From Oceanicella sp. SM1341 (GTDB lineage: Bacteria; Pseudomonadota; Alphaproteobacteria; Rhodobacterales; Rhodobacteraceae): DNA of 64,000 bases. Below, piece by piece: positions 47,001 to 54,978 of the stretch. The position numbers and the translations under genes were made by a program. A model generated the notes under the pieces. The model was given only the letters and a program-made list of their open reading frames with translations, was not told the origin of the DNA and made no database searches. Numbering within the stretch: position 1 is the stretch's first letter; each line of letters begins with the position of its first letter. Location: contig NZ_QRGC01000002.1 in NCBI RefSeq assembly GCF_003448965.1, positions 186,001-250,000 of the forward strand, read 5' to 3'.

Positions 47001-50000
47001 CGGGATCAGCAACGTGTCGACCGGGCTCTCGGCTGAGGGCTGGACCGGCGCGCTCCAGTCCGAGACCACGAGATTGCCGTAGAGGTCGAGCCAGCGCGCC
47101 GTCACCTGGGCCCGGGTGCCCACGCCGGCATAGGGGTTCGGGGTGTCGCGGTCCAGCCAGCCGGGCCAGCGCGCCGGGTTCGCGCCCTGCAGGAGCGCCA
47201 GCGTGGCGTTGAGCGACTGGGTGAAGGCATGGCGCGTGCTGTCCTGGCCGCCTTCGGCGGAAGAGCCGGTGGGCATGGTCTCGGGCGAGGCCTCGTAGTC
47301 GGCCGTGGCGCGCAGACGGGCCGACATCTGGGTGAAGCGGCGGTTGAGATAGGTGGTGGGGTCTTCCTCGTCGGCCTCGATGCCGGTGCCGAAATCGATG
47401 GTCCGCGCCAGCGACAGGCCGATATTGCCCACCCCGATCCCGGGCTGGAAGGCATAATCGGTGGCGCTGTAGGTGCCGGTGCTCCAGTCGATCCTGCGCC
47501 CGGCCATCAGCGTGCCGAGGGCCTCGGCGCGCTCGCCGCGCGTCGCCGCGATGCCGGCGAGGGTATAGTCGGGCCCGCCGCCCTCCGGCGGCGGCTCGGG
47601 CACCACGAAGACCGCCGAGGCGTCGAAGCGGAAGTCCCAGATCGACCACAGGCCGAAGCTCACGTTCGGGTTCCAGCTCCTCAGGATCTCGGGTGTCAGC
47701 CGGCCGGGGTCGTTCGGGATGAGCCGCTGGCCGAGGATGGCGACGTACTTGTCGAACTCCGTGCCCTCGCCGGGCGCCTGCGCCACCAAGTACATGTCGT
47801 GCGGGGTGACCTGCAGCGTGAACCGGCCGAGCGGCACTTCGGTGCCCGCGGGCAGGGGACGGTCGCGGTTCATGAAGCCCAGGTCGCCCGGCGCCACGCC
47901 GAGGTCGGCCGCCAGTTCGGACCAGGGCTTGCCGCCCGTCGCGACCTCGGCGCTCTGCTCCTCGGCCACGAGCACCGGCGGGCCGAGGGAGGGGTCGACG
48001 TTGTCGTAGGTGAGCACGCTGTCGGCGAAGGCGGGGAACTTGTGGGCAAATTCCTCCGTGCCCTCGCCCTGCGGCAGGGAGATGCTGCGCGGCAGGCCGA
48101 TGAGGATGCGCACCGTGGCCAGCCCGTCGTTGGAGAACAGGTGGTCGGGCAGGCCCTGGCCGTCGGCCAGCGTGCCGTAGAGCAGGTAGTAGCCCCCCGA
48201 GCGGTTGATCGACAGTTCCCAGAGCTGCTTGAGGAAGGCCCCGGCACCCGGCTGGATGCCCGAGAGCCGCTCACCCTCCTCCTCCAGCGCGGCGGCGGGG
48301 TCGGCCCCGCGGGCGAGCGCCTCGAGGCGGCTGGTCTCCGCGATCAGGCTCACGTACTCGCGTGAGCCGCGGCCGATGATGGTGGTGGCGTCGGTGCCGC
48401 CGTCCGGATAGGCCACGAAGATCGCGCGGATGGGCGTCTCCGCCCCCGCGCCGGTGAGGGCGGCGTCGAAGCGGATGAGCTCGGCGATGCGCGCGGCATC
48501 GCTCTCGCTCACGCCCACCACCTCGTACATGAACGGCTGGCTGGCCGAGGCCGGCACGGCGCCCGGCGGGGCATCGGCCGGGCGCAGCACGCGCGCGCGC
48601 GCCGATACCTCGCGCCCGGCCAGCCGCTGCACGCGCAGCGAGACGGTGAGCATCGGCGCCCAGTTGGGCAGCGGCGCGGCGCTGAGCCCGCCGGTGGCGG
48701 CGTCGCCCTCGCCCTTGCGCACGTCGAAGGCGGGCAGCAGCGTGAGCGTGCGGCGGATGTCGGCGCCGGTGTCGCGCGCGGTGGCGGCACGGCGGGCGGC
48801 CACGCCGCTCACCGGCCGGGGCAGGGCCCAGAGATAGGGCTGGGGCTGCACCCCCTGGCCCCCCGCGCTGCCCGCGCCGGTGAGCCCCGCCACCTCCGTA
48901 TGGTCGGAAAGCGACCAGAGCACCGGCTCGACCAGCCCGTAGCTCGCGGCACTGCGCGCCACGAAGCTGCGCGTGTCGGGCAGGGTGAGGCCGGGGGGCG
49001 CGAAGCGGCAGGGCTCGCCGCCGCCGGTGCCGCGGATGGCGTTCGCCACCCGTGCGAGCACCGCCACCTCGGGCGCGAAGTCGAACTGCAGGTCGACCGG
49101 GTTCTCGCTGCCGGGCGCGGAGGCGCTGTCGTCGAAGCGGATCCACTCCCGCGCGCGGTCGCGCTGCAGCCGCAGGATGAACTGCGCCGGCAGCCCGTCG
49201 TCCGGGTAGGGGGCGACGGGAAACTGCTGGCCGGTGAGCTGCTGCAGGCCGAAGTCCTTCGCCTCCGGCGCGCTGCCGCCGTAGAGGAAGGTCTGGTCGA
49301 AGCTGATGCCCGCCGCGCTGTTGGGCAGGCGCAGCCCGGGCACGAGCTGGCGGGTGCACACCCGCGCCGCCTTGCCGTAGGCGCCGTTGCGCAGCAGGCC
49401 GGCGTTGAGCGTGTCGGCCTGCAGCCAGTGCAGGCCGGGGATGCGCACCGTGGCCCCGGGCACGGCGGCGGCGTCGAACAGCCCGGGCGTGGCGTGGTTG
49501 CGCGGCTCCCGCGCGAAGGTCTCGACGGTGACGTTGTAGGTGTTGAGGATCTCGCGCAGGGTCTGGCCGCCGGCGAGCCGGTAGCTCACCACCGGCAGGG
49601 CCAGCGTGGCGGCGGGGCGGAACAGGTCGGTGAGCGTGGACTCGTTGAGCCCCGCCACCAGGTCGTCGAGGGTGAGCCCGGCCTGCCCGCCTGCCGCGAG
49701 GATGCGGTCGAAACTGTCGTTCAGCCCGATCACGTGCTCGAACACCGCGCCGGAGGCGCTCACCCGCAGCCGCAGCCGGGTGCCGGCGCGCAGGATGTCG
49801 GTGGCGTGCAGGTTGGTCTCCACCAGGGCCTTCGCGGTGAGGCCGAAATGCGTGTCGTCGGTGTATTTCGCAGTGATGGCGCGCAGGCTGTCGCCGGTCT
49901 GCACGTCGTACAGCACGCCGGGCACGTAGAGCAGCTCGGCATTGCTCAGCGGCGTGTCGAGAAGCGCGAGGAACACCTCGGCCGGGGTGATCGGATGGTC

Positions 50001-53000
50001 CGCCTCCGGGACGTCGGGCCGGGAGGGGTTCAGCGCCCGGATGATGTCGTTGACGGAGGTCTTCTCCCCCAGCACGAGGGGATAGCTGTCGAGCGTGTCG
50101 AGCGCGCCCTGCACGAGCTGGCGCGCGAGGATCGAGAAGTAGTCGGTGAGCACCAGCCCGGCCATGGCCGAGTTGCCTTGCGCGTCGGTGAGGCCGCGCA
50201 CCCCGGCGCGGGGGGTGTCGCTGCCGGTCTCGTCAGCGAGGTTGTCCAGCCGCGCCGCCACCTTGCCGAAGAGGTTGCGCACGCTGTCGCGGTAGCTGTC
50301 GTGCACCGAGACGTAGCGGAAGAACTCGATGGTGGAGGTGGTGCCGTCGCCCTTCGCCGAGGGCACCTGCATCGAGACGCCGTCGAACACCGGGAAGGCG
50401 GCGGCGCCGTTTTCCAGCCGGGCCTTCCAGGTGCTGCCGTCGGCGGCGCAGTCGGCCTCCGCGTTGAGCCTGTGCACCACGAGGGTGAATTCCTTCGACA
50501 GGAAATCATCCATGATCCACTGGTAGTCGAGGAAGCTGCGCGCGGGGTCGGCCAGCAGGCGCAGGGCGGCGTCGAGCTTCCGGCGGGTGAGCACGGTGTC
50601 GTTCTCGGCCATGGCGCGGAAGCTGTCGGCCCCGGTGATGTTGGCGACAACATGCTCCAGCAGCTTGCCGCCCAGCCGGTAGAGCGAGCTGTCCTCGGGG
50701 GCGAACTCCGGCGAGGATCCCGGCGCGTCGATCATGTAGCTCATGATGAAGGCGGCCTGCTGGCTGCGCGCTGCGTCCCCGGCCGTGGGGTCGGGGCTGA
50801 ACACCGTGTCGGAGAGCGCCACGAACAGGTTGAGCTCCTGCCGGCCCTCCGCGCGGGGGCGCAGGCGGGCGAGGCGCGCCGCGGTCTGCGACAGGGTCTC
50901 GTGCCCGGCGTAGAGCGCGAGGAACCGGTCCTGCGGCAGGCGGGCGCGCAGCGCGCGGCGCAGGCGGAAGACGCTCATGTCCCAGGGGGCGGGCTCGTTC
51001 TGCCCGATCACGATCTCCTGGCGGATGGTGGCATCGAAGCCCACGGTGATCTTGAAGGAGAAGATGCCGAAGCCGATGCGGATCTTGAGCGAGATGTGCA
51101 CGCTCGCCTCCGCCGCCACGCTGATGGCGCGGTAGGTCTCGAACACCACCTCGGCATAGAGCTTCACGCCCACGTTCACCTCGGCCGAGATGATCGAGAG
51201 GTCGACCACGCCGTAGAGCTGGCCCTGGATGCCGAACACCCCGCGGATGCGGTAGTAGAAGTCCTCGTTGGCGCTCACCATGCTGCGCCGGGCGGCCAGC
51301 AGCGCCACGGCGCCGCTCTCGGTGGGGGTGAAGCCGGCCAGCACCCCCTCGAGCACGCCGAACACCGTGAGGCTGAAGCCCGCGTTCAGCGGCCCGGCGG
51401 AGATCTTGTAGCCCAGCCCGATGCGGATGCCGACGCCGAAGGCGATGACCGGGTTGAACTGGCCCTTCTCGCTGGAGGGCAGGTTCGCCTCCGACGCGGT
51501 TTCGGCGCTGTACTTGCCGAAGTAGAGCCCGGCCGCACCCAGCACCGGCACCGGCCCCACCATCGCCGTCATGGTGAAGGAGCGCTCGAAGTCGAGGTCG
51601 TGCGGGAAGCCGAGGTCGAAGTAGAAATCGCCGTTGGTGTAGATGCGGAACTCGATGTCCGCCAGCGTGACGGAGAAGGCCCCGAGCGTGAGGCTGCGGA
51701 AGGCCTCGGGGAAGGTGAAGCGGGTCTCGAACACGCCCACGTCGGCGCTGATCTTGCGGTAGAGCACGTCGAGGGCGAGGCCGTCGAAGATCTTCGCCTT
51801 CTCGCCGTTGAAGCCGATGCGCAGCCCGTAGAGCTCGGGGTCGAGGAACAGGAACTTCAGGTCGACGGTGTAGTCCTCGCCGGCCTTGAGCAGGCCGAAA
51901 TCGCCGGCCACCAGCCAGGTCTTGCCGCGGTCGTAGAAGGGCTGGCCGTCCTCGGGGTTGGTGGGGTCGATGGGGTTGGTCGCCCCGTCGGAGGCGGGCA
52001 GCGCGGCGGAGAGTTTGGCGATCGCGTCGGAGATCGAGGTGAAGCCCTCGCTGTTGCGCAGCCCGATGCGCTGGCCGAGCGCCAGCAGGCGCAGGCGGAA
52101 CGCGGCGTCGCCCCAGCCGGGAACGCCGCCGGAGGGCAGCTCGTCCACCGGCTGGCCCTTCTCCGGGTCGAACAGGTCGGCGAACTTCTCCTCCAGCCCG
52201 GGGATGGGCGAGGTGCCGTCGAGCAGCCCCATGGCCACGTCGGAGAGCGGGTTTCCCAGCGCGTCGGTGCGCCCGTTGGGGCGGCGGCTGAAGGTGAAGC
52301 CGCTGAATTTCATGAAGCCCAGGTCGAGCGGCGAGGCGAGCGCGTAGCGCGCCGTGATCGTGGGGTCGGCGCCCTCGGCCATGAAGAAGGTGAGGCCCAG
52401 CCCGTCGAGCGGGATGCGGTTGAGCAGGTCCCAGGGCGGCGGCAGCGAGAAGTCGCGCTGGCCCAGGGTCTCGACCATGGCCTCGACGAGCCGGCCCAGC
52501 GTCCAGCCCTTCAGGGTGAAGTCGAGGATCTTCTCCTCGATGCGGTACGTGGCGTTGAGGCCGTTCCAGTCGACGTAGAGCCGGTCGTTCGCGCCGGCGC
52601 CGGTGTCGGCGAGGATCGCCACCCGGGTGCCCGGGGTCTCCTGTGCCGCGTCCTGGCCGAACTCGTAGCCTACCACCACCGGCACGTCGATGATGCCGCG
52701 GATCAGCGTCTCGCCCACCACCGAGCCGGAATACTGCTGCCCCTCCGCCTTCGCCCCGTCGTAGCCGAGATCAAGCGTGGCGGCGGTGCGGATGCCGAAA
52801 TTCGTGCCCGCGATGTCGTAGTCCCAGCTCAGCACCCCGCCCAGCCGGTAGGTGAGCGCGCCCCCTTCTTCCGTGCCGGAGGGGGCGGTGCGCGGCACCT
52901 CGCCGTCGATGGAGAAGCTCTCCACCTGCAGGGTGCCGGGCATGAACTCCGGCAGGCCCACCTTCGCGAGGAAGGTGTCGACGAGTTCGCTGAGGTTCAC

Positions 53001-54947
53001 CGGGTGGGTGAGGGCGGCGCCGAAGCTCCACAGCGCGCCGCCCTCCACGGTGGCGTAGTTGAGATAGCCGGTGGCGCCCACGGCGTCGGAGAGGTCGATC
53101 GCGCCCTCGATGCGGGCGGTGTAGGCGGTGGCGGTGGCGCCGGTGTCGGGCAGCACGGCGGCGAGGTCCACCCGGATGTCGTGCAGCTTCAGGATCGGCG
53201 TGGGGCTGCCGCCGGAGACGAGGTCGAGCGTCGCCTCGGCGCCGAAGCGGAAGGCATAGCTGCGCTCGGTGGGTTTCACCTCCACGGCGATGTCGGAGAT
53301 CTTCAGGTCGGAGCCGTTGCCGTCGGGCAGGCTCACGCCCTCGCCCGAGAGCTTCAGGATGGCGGCGCGCAGGCTCGCGGTGCCGTCGAACCGGGCCTCG
53401 AGGTCGAGGTCCTGGTTGATCCTGAGCAGGAAGTTCGGGCTGTCGGGCTCCTTCGGCACGAAGACATCGGGCCAGATGGTGAGGGCCGTCTCGAAGTTCA
53501 GGGTGGTGTCGCGGGTGGCGGCGTCGGCCATGCCGGTGACGGTCCAGAGCAGGGCGAAATGCTCCACGTCGATGCGGAAGCCGGTGTTGGGGTCGTCGAT
53601 CACGCTCCAGGCCGGGCCGTCGATGGAGCGCAGGTCCATGGCGAAACTGTCGAGGCTGAGGGCGGGTTCGGCGGCCTGGCTGTAGGCGCCGGAGAAGCTG
53701 AGCCCGCCGTAGCCCACCTTGGCCACGAAGCCCTGAAGCGGTGCGGGCATGGCGCCGAAATAGCCCTCGCCCTGCGCAAGGCTCTTTGCCTCGCCGGGCT
53801 GGATGACCTCGCTCGTCTGCCCCTCGGCGGAGGCCACGAGGTCGACCTGCCAGTCGAAATCGGGCAGGGGCGCGCCGGCCCGCGCGGGAGCGGGGAATGC
53901 GCCTGTCGGCGCGGGCGCAGGGAATGCGCCTGTCGGCGCGGGAGCCGGGAGTGCGCCTGTCGGCGCGGGGAGCAGGGCCTGCCCCGGCGGCAGGAAATCG
54001 CCGGGCCGCGGCTTCAGCGAGGCGTAGAGGCGGATGTCGCGGGCCGTGCCGTCGCCCAGGGTGAGCCGGTAGTCGAAGCGCACCCCCACCGCGGGGAAGA
54101 AGGCGGCGGCGAGCGAGGTGGGGTCGAACCCGCCCTCTGCGAGCGGCGCCTGCATGCGCGCCCCTCCGGCCTCCGGCAGCAGCGCCTGCAGCGGCAGGAT
54201 CTCGAAGAACACCGCCGGGGCGTCGAGATCGAGGTCGAGCAGCTTCGCCGCCAGCGCGCCCAGGTCGCCCGAGAGGCTGAGCTGCGGGAAGGGCAGCGCG
54301 CCGGGGCCGAGCACCTTGGCAAGGTTGAGCTGGCCGCTCAGCGCCAGCCCCTCGCCCCCGGGCGCGGTGTATTTCTCGATGAGCGGGCCCAGCCCGGGAA
54401 ACAGCGCGCCGTATTGCGTGAAGGCATTGCCGGGCGCGAGCGACACCCGCGCGTCATAGGTGAGGCCCGGCACGATGTCGGTCTCGCCGGAAAAGGCGAG
54501 GGCGACGGCCTTGTCCGCGAAGGTGGAGAAGACGAAGCTCGCGTCGTGGAACAGCACCTGGTCGAGCGGGAAGACATCGAACTGCTCGCCGAGGAACTTG
54601 CGCAGGCTCCAGTCCTCCTGCTGGGCCACCACCACCTGGAAGCCGACGCCCGCACCGTCGATCAGCCGGAAGTTCACCGTGACGGAGAGCTTCGGGAGGA
54701 AGACGAACCTCTCGCCCAGCGTGATGCCGGTGATGGCGAAACGGTCGTCGTCGAAGGGGCCGAGGGTTCCGCCGGTCTCGAACCTCACCTTCGCGTCGCC
54801 GAAGCTGTTGCGGATGACCTCGGCGATCTGCGGCGGCACGGTGAGGCCGGTGCTGGTGAGGAAGGCCTGGTCGAGCGAGAGGCCCTCGCCGCCGATCGCC
54901 TTCTGCACGAGATCGTAGAGACTGCGGAACGGTGTGGGCTCGTCCAT
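44082..54947 (-). CDS. Giant 3621-residue protein with LysM-like modules, unknown function
   Basis: One uninterrupted frame of 10.9 kb, the last gene of a three-gene unit. The start is the ATG at 54947, with GGGAGG 7 bases upstream; an ATG at 54986 is possible. No signal peptide or membrane helix is visible. Residues 1-1400 are beta-rich with recurring amphipathic strands. A Pro/Ala linker (APTGAFPAP repeats) lies at ~328-355. A Gly/Phe-rich segment (DLGFPHDLDFERSF ... GAAGLYFGKYSAE) lies near 1100-1200 and is reminiscent of DUF6603-type large proteins, which I cannot verify. LysM-like segments occur near 1680 (VQTGDSLRAITAKYTDD), 1790 (GGQTLREILNTYNVTVE), 2340 and 2460. The C-terminal third has strand-rich parts (ARWLDLYGNLVVSDWSAP) and a Gly-rich hinge near 3070. 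Scaffold, adhesin-like or injection-apparatus roles are all open. Confidence 0.8.
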   Translation of the reverse strand: MDEPTPFRSLYDLVQKAIGGEGLSLDQAFLTSTGLTVPPQIAEVIRNSFGDAKVRFETGGTLGPFDDDRFAITGITLGERFVFLPKLSVTVNFRLIDGAGVGFQVVVAQQEDWSLRKFLGEQFDVFPLDQVLFHDASFVFSTFADKAVALAFSGETDIVPGLTYDARVSLAPGNAFTQYGALFPGLGPLIEKYTAPGGEGLALSGQLNLAKVLGPGALPFPQLSLSGDLGALAAKLLDLDLDAPAVFFEILPLQALLPEAGGARMQAPLAEGGFDPTSLAAAFFPAVGVRFDYRLTLGDGTARDIRLYASLKPRPGDFLPPGQALLPAPTGALPAPAPTGAFPAPAPTGAFPAPARAGAPLPDFDWQVDLVASAEGQTSEVIQPGEAKSLAQGEGYFGAMPAPLQGFVAKVGYGGLSFSGAYSQAAEPALSLDSFAMDLRSIDGPAWSVIDDPNTGFRIDVEHFALLWTVTGMADAATRDTTLNFETALTIWPDVFVPKEPDSPNFLLRINQDLDLEARFDGTASLRAAILKLSGEGVSLPDGNGSDLKISDIAVEVKPTERSYAFRFGAEATLDLVSGGSPTPILKLHDIRVDLAAVLPDTGATATAYTARIEGAIDLSDAVGATGYLNYATVEGGALWSFGAALTHPVNLSELVDTFLAKVGLPEFMPGTLQVESFSIDGEVPRTAPSGTEEGGALTYRLGGVLSWDYDIAGTNFGIRTAATLDLGYDGAKAEGQQYSGSVVGETLIRGIIDVPVVVGYEFGQDAAQETPGTRVAILADTGAGANDRLYVDWNGLNATYRIEEKILDFTLKGWTLGRLVEAMVETLGQRDFSLPPPWDLLNRIPLDGLGLTFFMAEGADPTITARYALASPLDLGFMKFSGFTFSRRPNGRTDALGNPLSDVAMGLLDGTSPIPGLEEKFADLFDPEKGQPVDELPSGGVPGWGDAAFRLRLLALGQRIGLRNSEGFTSISDAIAKLSAALPASDGATNPIDPTNPEDGQPFYDRGKTWLVAGDFGLLKAGEDYTVDLKFLFLDPELYGLRIGFNGEKAKIFDGLALDVLYRKISADVGVFETRFTFPEAFRSLTLGAFSVTLADIEFRIYTNGDFYFDLGFPHDLDFERSFTMTAMVGPVPVLGAAGLYFGKYSAETASEANLPSSEKGQFNPVIAFGVGIRIGLGYKISAGPLNAGFSLTVFGVLEGVLAGFTPTESGAVALLAARRSMVSANEDFYYRIRGVFGIQGQLYGVVDLSIISAEVNVGVKLYAEVVFETYRAISVAAEASVHISLKIRIGFGIFSFKITVGFDATIRQEIVIGQNEPAPWDMSVFRLRRALRARLPQDRFLALYAGHETLSQTAARLARLRPRAEGRQELNLFVALSDTVFSPDPTAGDAARSQQAAFIMSYMIDAPGSSPEFAPEDSSLYRLGGKLLEHVVANITGADSFRAMAENDTVLTRRKLDAALRLLADPARSFLDYQWIMDDFLSKEFTLVVHRLNAEADCAADGSTWKARLENGAAAFPVFDGVSMQVPSAKGDGTTSTIEFFRYVSVHDSYRDSVRNLFGKVAARLDNLADETGSDTPRAGVRGLTDAQGNSAMAGLVLTDYFSILARQLVQGALDTLDSYPLVLGEKTSVNDIIRALNPSRPDVPEADHPITPAEVFLALLDTPLSNAELLYVPGVLYDVQTGDSLRAITAKYTDDTHFGLTAKALVETNLHATDILRAGTRLRLRVSASGAVFEHVIGLNDSFDRILAAGGQAGLTLDDLVAGLNESTLTDLFRPAATLALPVVSYRLAGGQTLREILNTYNVTVETFAREPRNHATPGLFDAAAVPGATVRIPGLHWLQADTLNAGLLRNGAYGKAARVCTRQLVPGLRLPNSAAGISFDQTFLYGGSAPEAKDFGLQQLTGQQFPVAPYPDDGLPAQFILRLQRDRAREWIRFDDSASAPGSENPVDLQFDFAPEVAVLARVANAIRGTGGGEPCRFAPPGLTLPDTRSFVARSAASYGLVEPVLWSLSDHTEVAGLTGAGSAGGQGVQPQPYLWALPRPVSGVAARRAATARDTGADIRRTLTLLPAFDVRKGEGDAATGGLSAAPLPNWAPMLTVSLRVQRLAGREVSARARVLRPADAPPGAVPASASQPFMYEVVGVSESDAARIAELIRFDAALTGAGAETPIRAIFVAYPDGGTDATTIIGRGSREYVSLIAETSRLEALARGADPAAALEEEGERLSGIQPGAGAFLKQLWELSINRSGGYYLLYGTLADGQGLPDHLFSNDGLATVRILIGLPRSISLPQGEGTEEFAHKFPAFADSVLTYDNVDPSLGPPVLVAEEQSAEVATGGKPWSELAADLGVAPGDLGFMNRDRPLPAGTEVPLGRFTLQVTPHDMYLVAQAPGEGTEFDKYVAILGQRLIPNDPGRLTPEILRSWNPNVSFGLWSIWDFRFDASAVFVVPEPPPEGGGPDYTLAGIAATRGERAEALGTLMAGRRIDWSTGTYSATDYAFQPGIGVGNIGLSLARTIDFGTGIEADEEDPTTYLNRRFTQMSARLRATADYEASPETMPTGSSAEGGQDSTRHAFTQSLNATLALLQGANPARWPGWLDRDTPNPYAGVGTRAQVTARWLDLYGNLVVSDWSAPVQPSAESPVDTLLIPVGYVDPVIGTDQWPNVEASYWFERRSPEGPFELMVALRLNTEAYFPASAPDAPQNQSIRAGLPAWQTQAQDDYDAFLAVIFQLFQVYKLDGGSEQSAIRLELNATVQDAGRQEIPIDELRRFVSDCGQFLDARRAGRDSALRPAITLSTRYAEKEIRAASVFELSVEMRLSRRAELCDPLLAADPARHSAASEVLPDRSPPTPEAAAAGPAAGEDLKAFAASFEAAFAAVNDGAFKLALAPTSGGGTARRPLWVVKIGDPGREPESGLTWDLVDTETYAGGPVFFAPRPVARNLRSGTVPGPDGARANVTAADMNEWLNTVYDTVDALLSPEIIVPAEIADQLAAARGEGAAPQAERLLSLKVDLARTTAETLIPVVEPHSGISDPASYAEAARRELFSRMLGRLSAASALSSVAVYDVADAADRGGGGGSAPPEVRGSAGITGGAPDAAALSVAGGGFGLTRMDTPSGPGPRSRLALTVSSGNPAARGAVPLQLAFNVTGVDTDFREVPDLPGYTQSTFLTFLLPPAATRLTAGPVTFPNVLRTLPSPPRMVDQGGRGKWAPGDPPEALADWDYLFSFDAEPPMQDSPHCRVLFNDPDLVSRALAVPGEDALFAALGAFALGSRALVAEITAAARAVGPLARSTDSDVTRLHAALDRFNTLLEDVATAYADWAKPAAGLGLRDAPERQITAEFDIELRAEGNAGVVAVTNLSVTGATGPKPEAFTPEVLLNPGRWTAEPWSGESIAGAAAAWRYRRADGSFATPEQVRRVREKQLAFRDLGLFRVQDARPTVRITRNRVLAEGLSAAPAFVFTTPETGFPAPYTPNLVYDSYDLDAALDPETEEGGSRFEAGLSRFFIGLTRRAGEDPVFLRLAGAYSYRVTNATIGLPRVSLPLNLLLPTAVTIRQASEPEIVRTVAAAMSARAAEMKLNPDSLGEPRFSLDLEIFAASSASVDKQPPLLRIRSLHAPPG
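53882..53962 (-). repeat. Three tandem 27-bp repeats inside the giant gene
   Basis: Units at 53882-53908, 53909-53935 and 53936-53962 differ at only a few positions, and a partial fourth copy follows. They keep the frame and encode a nine-residue Pro/Ala/Thr/Gly unit (APTGAFPAP), a flexible linker. Copy number may vary between strains. Confidence 0.85.
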
Positions 54948-54978
54948 GTCGGGGCCTCCCTCGGGCGCGCGCGCTCTG

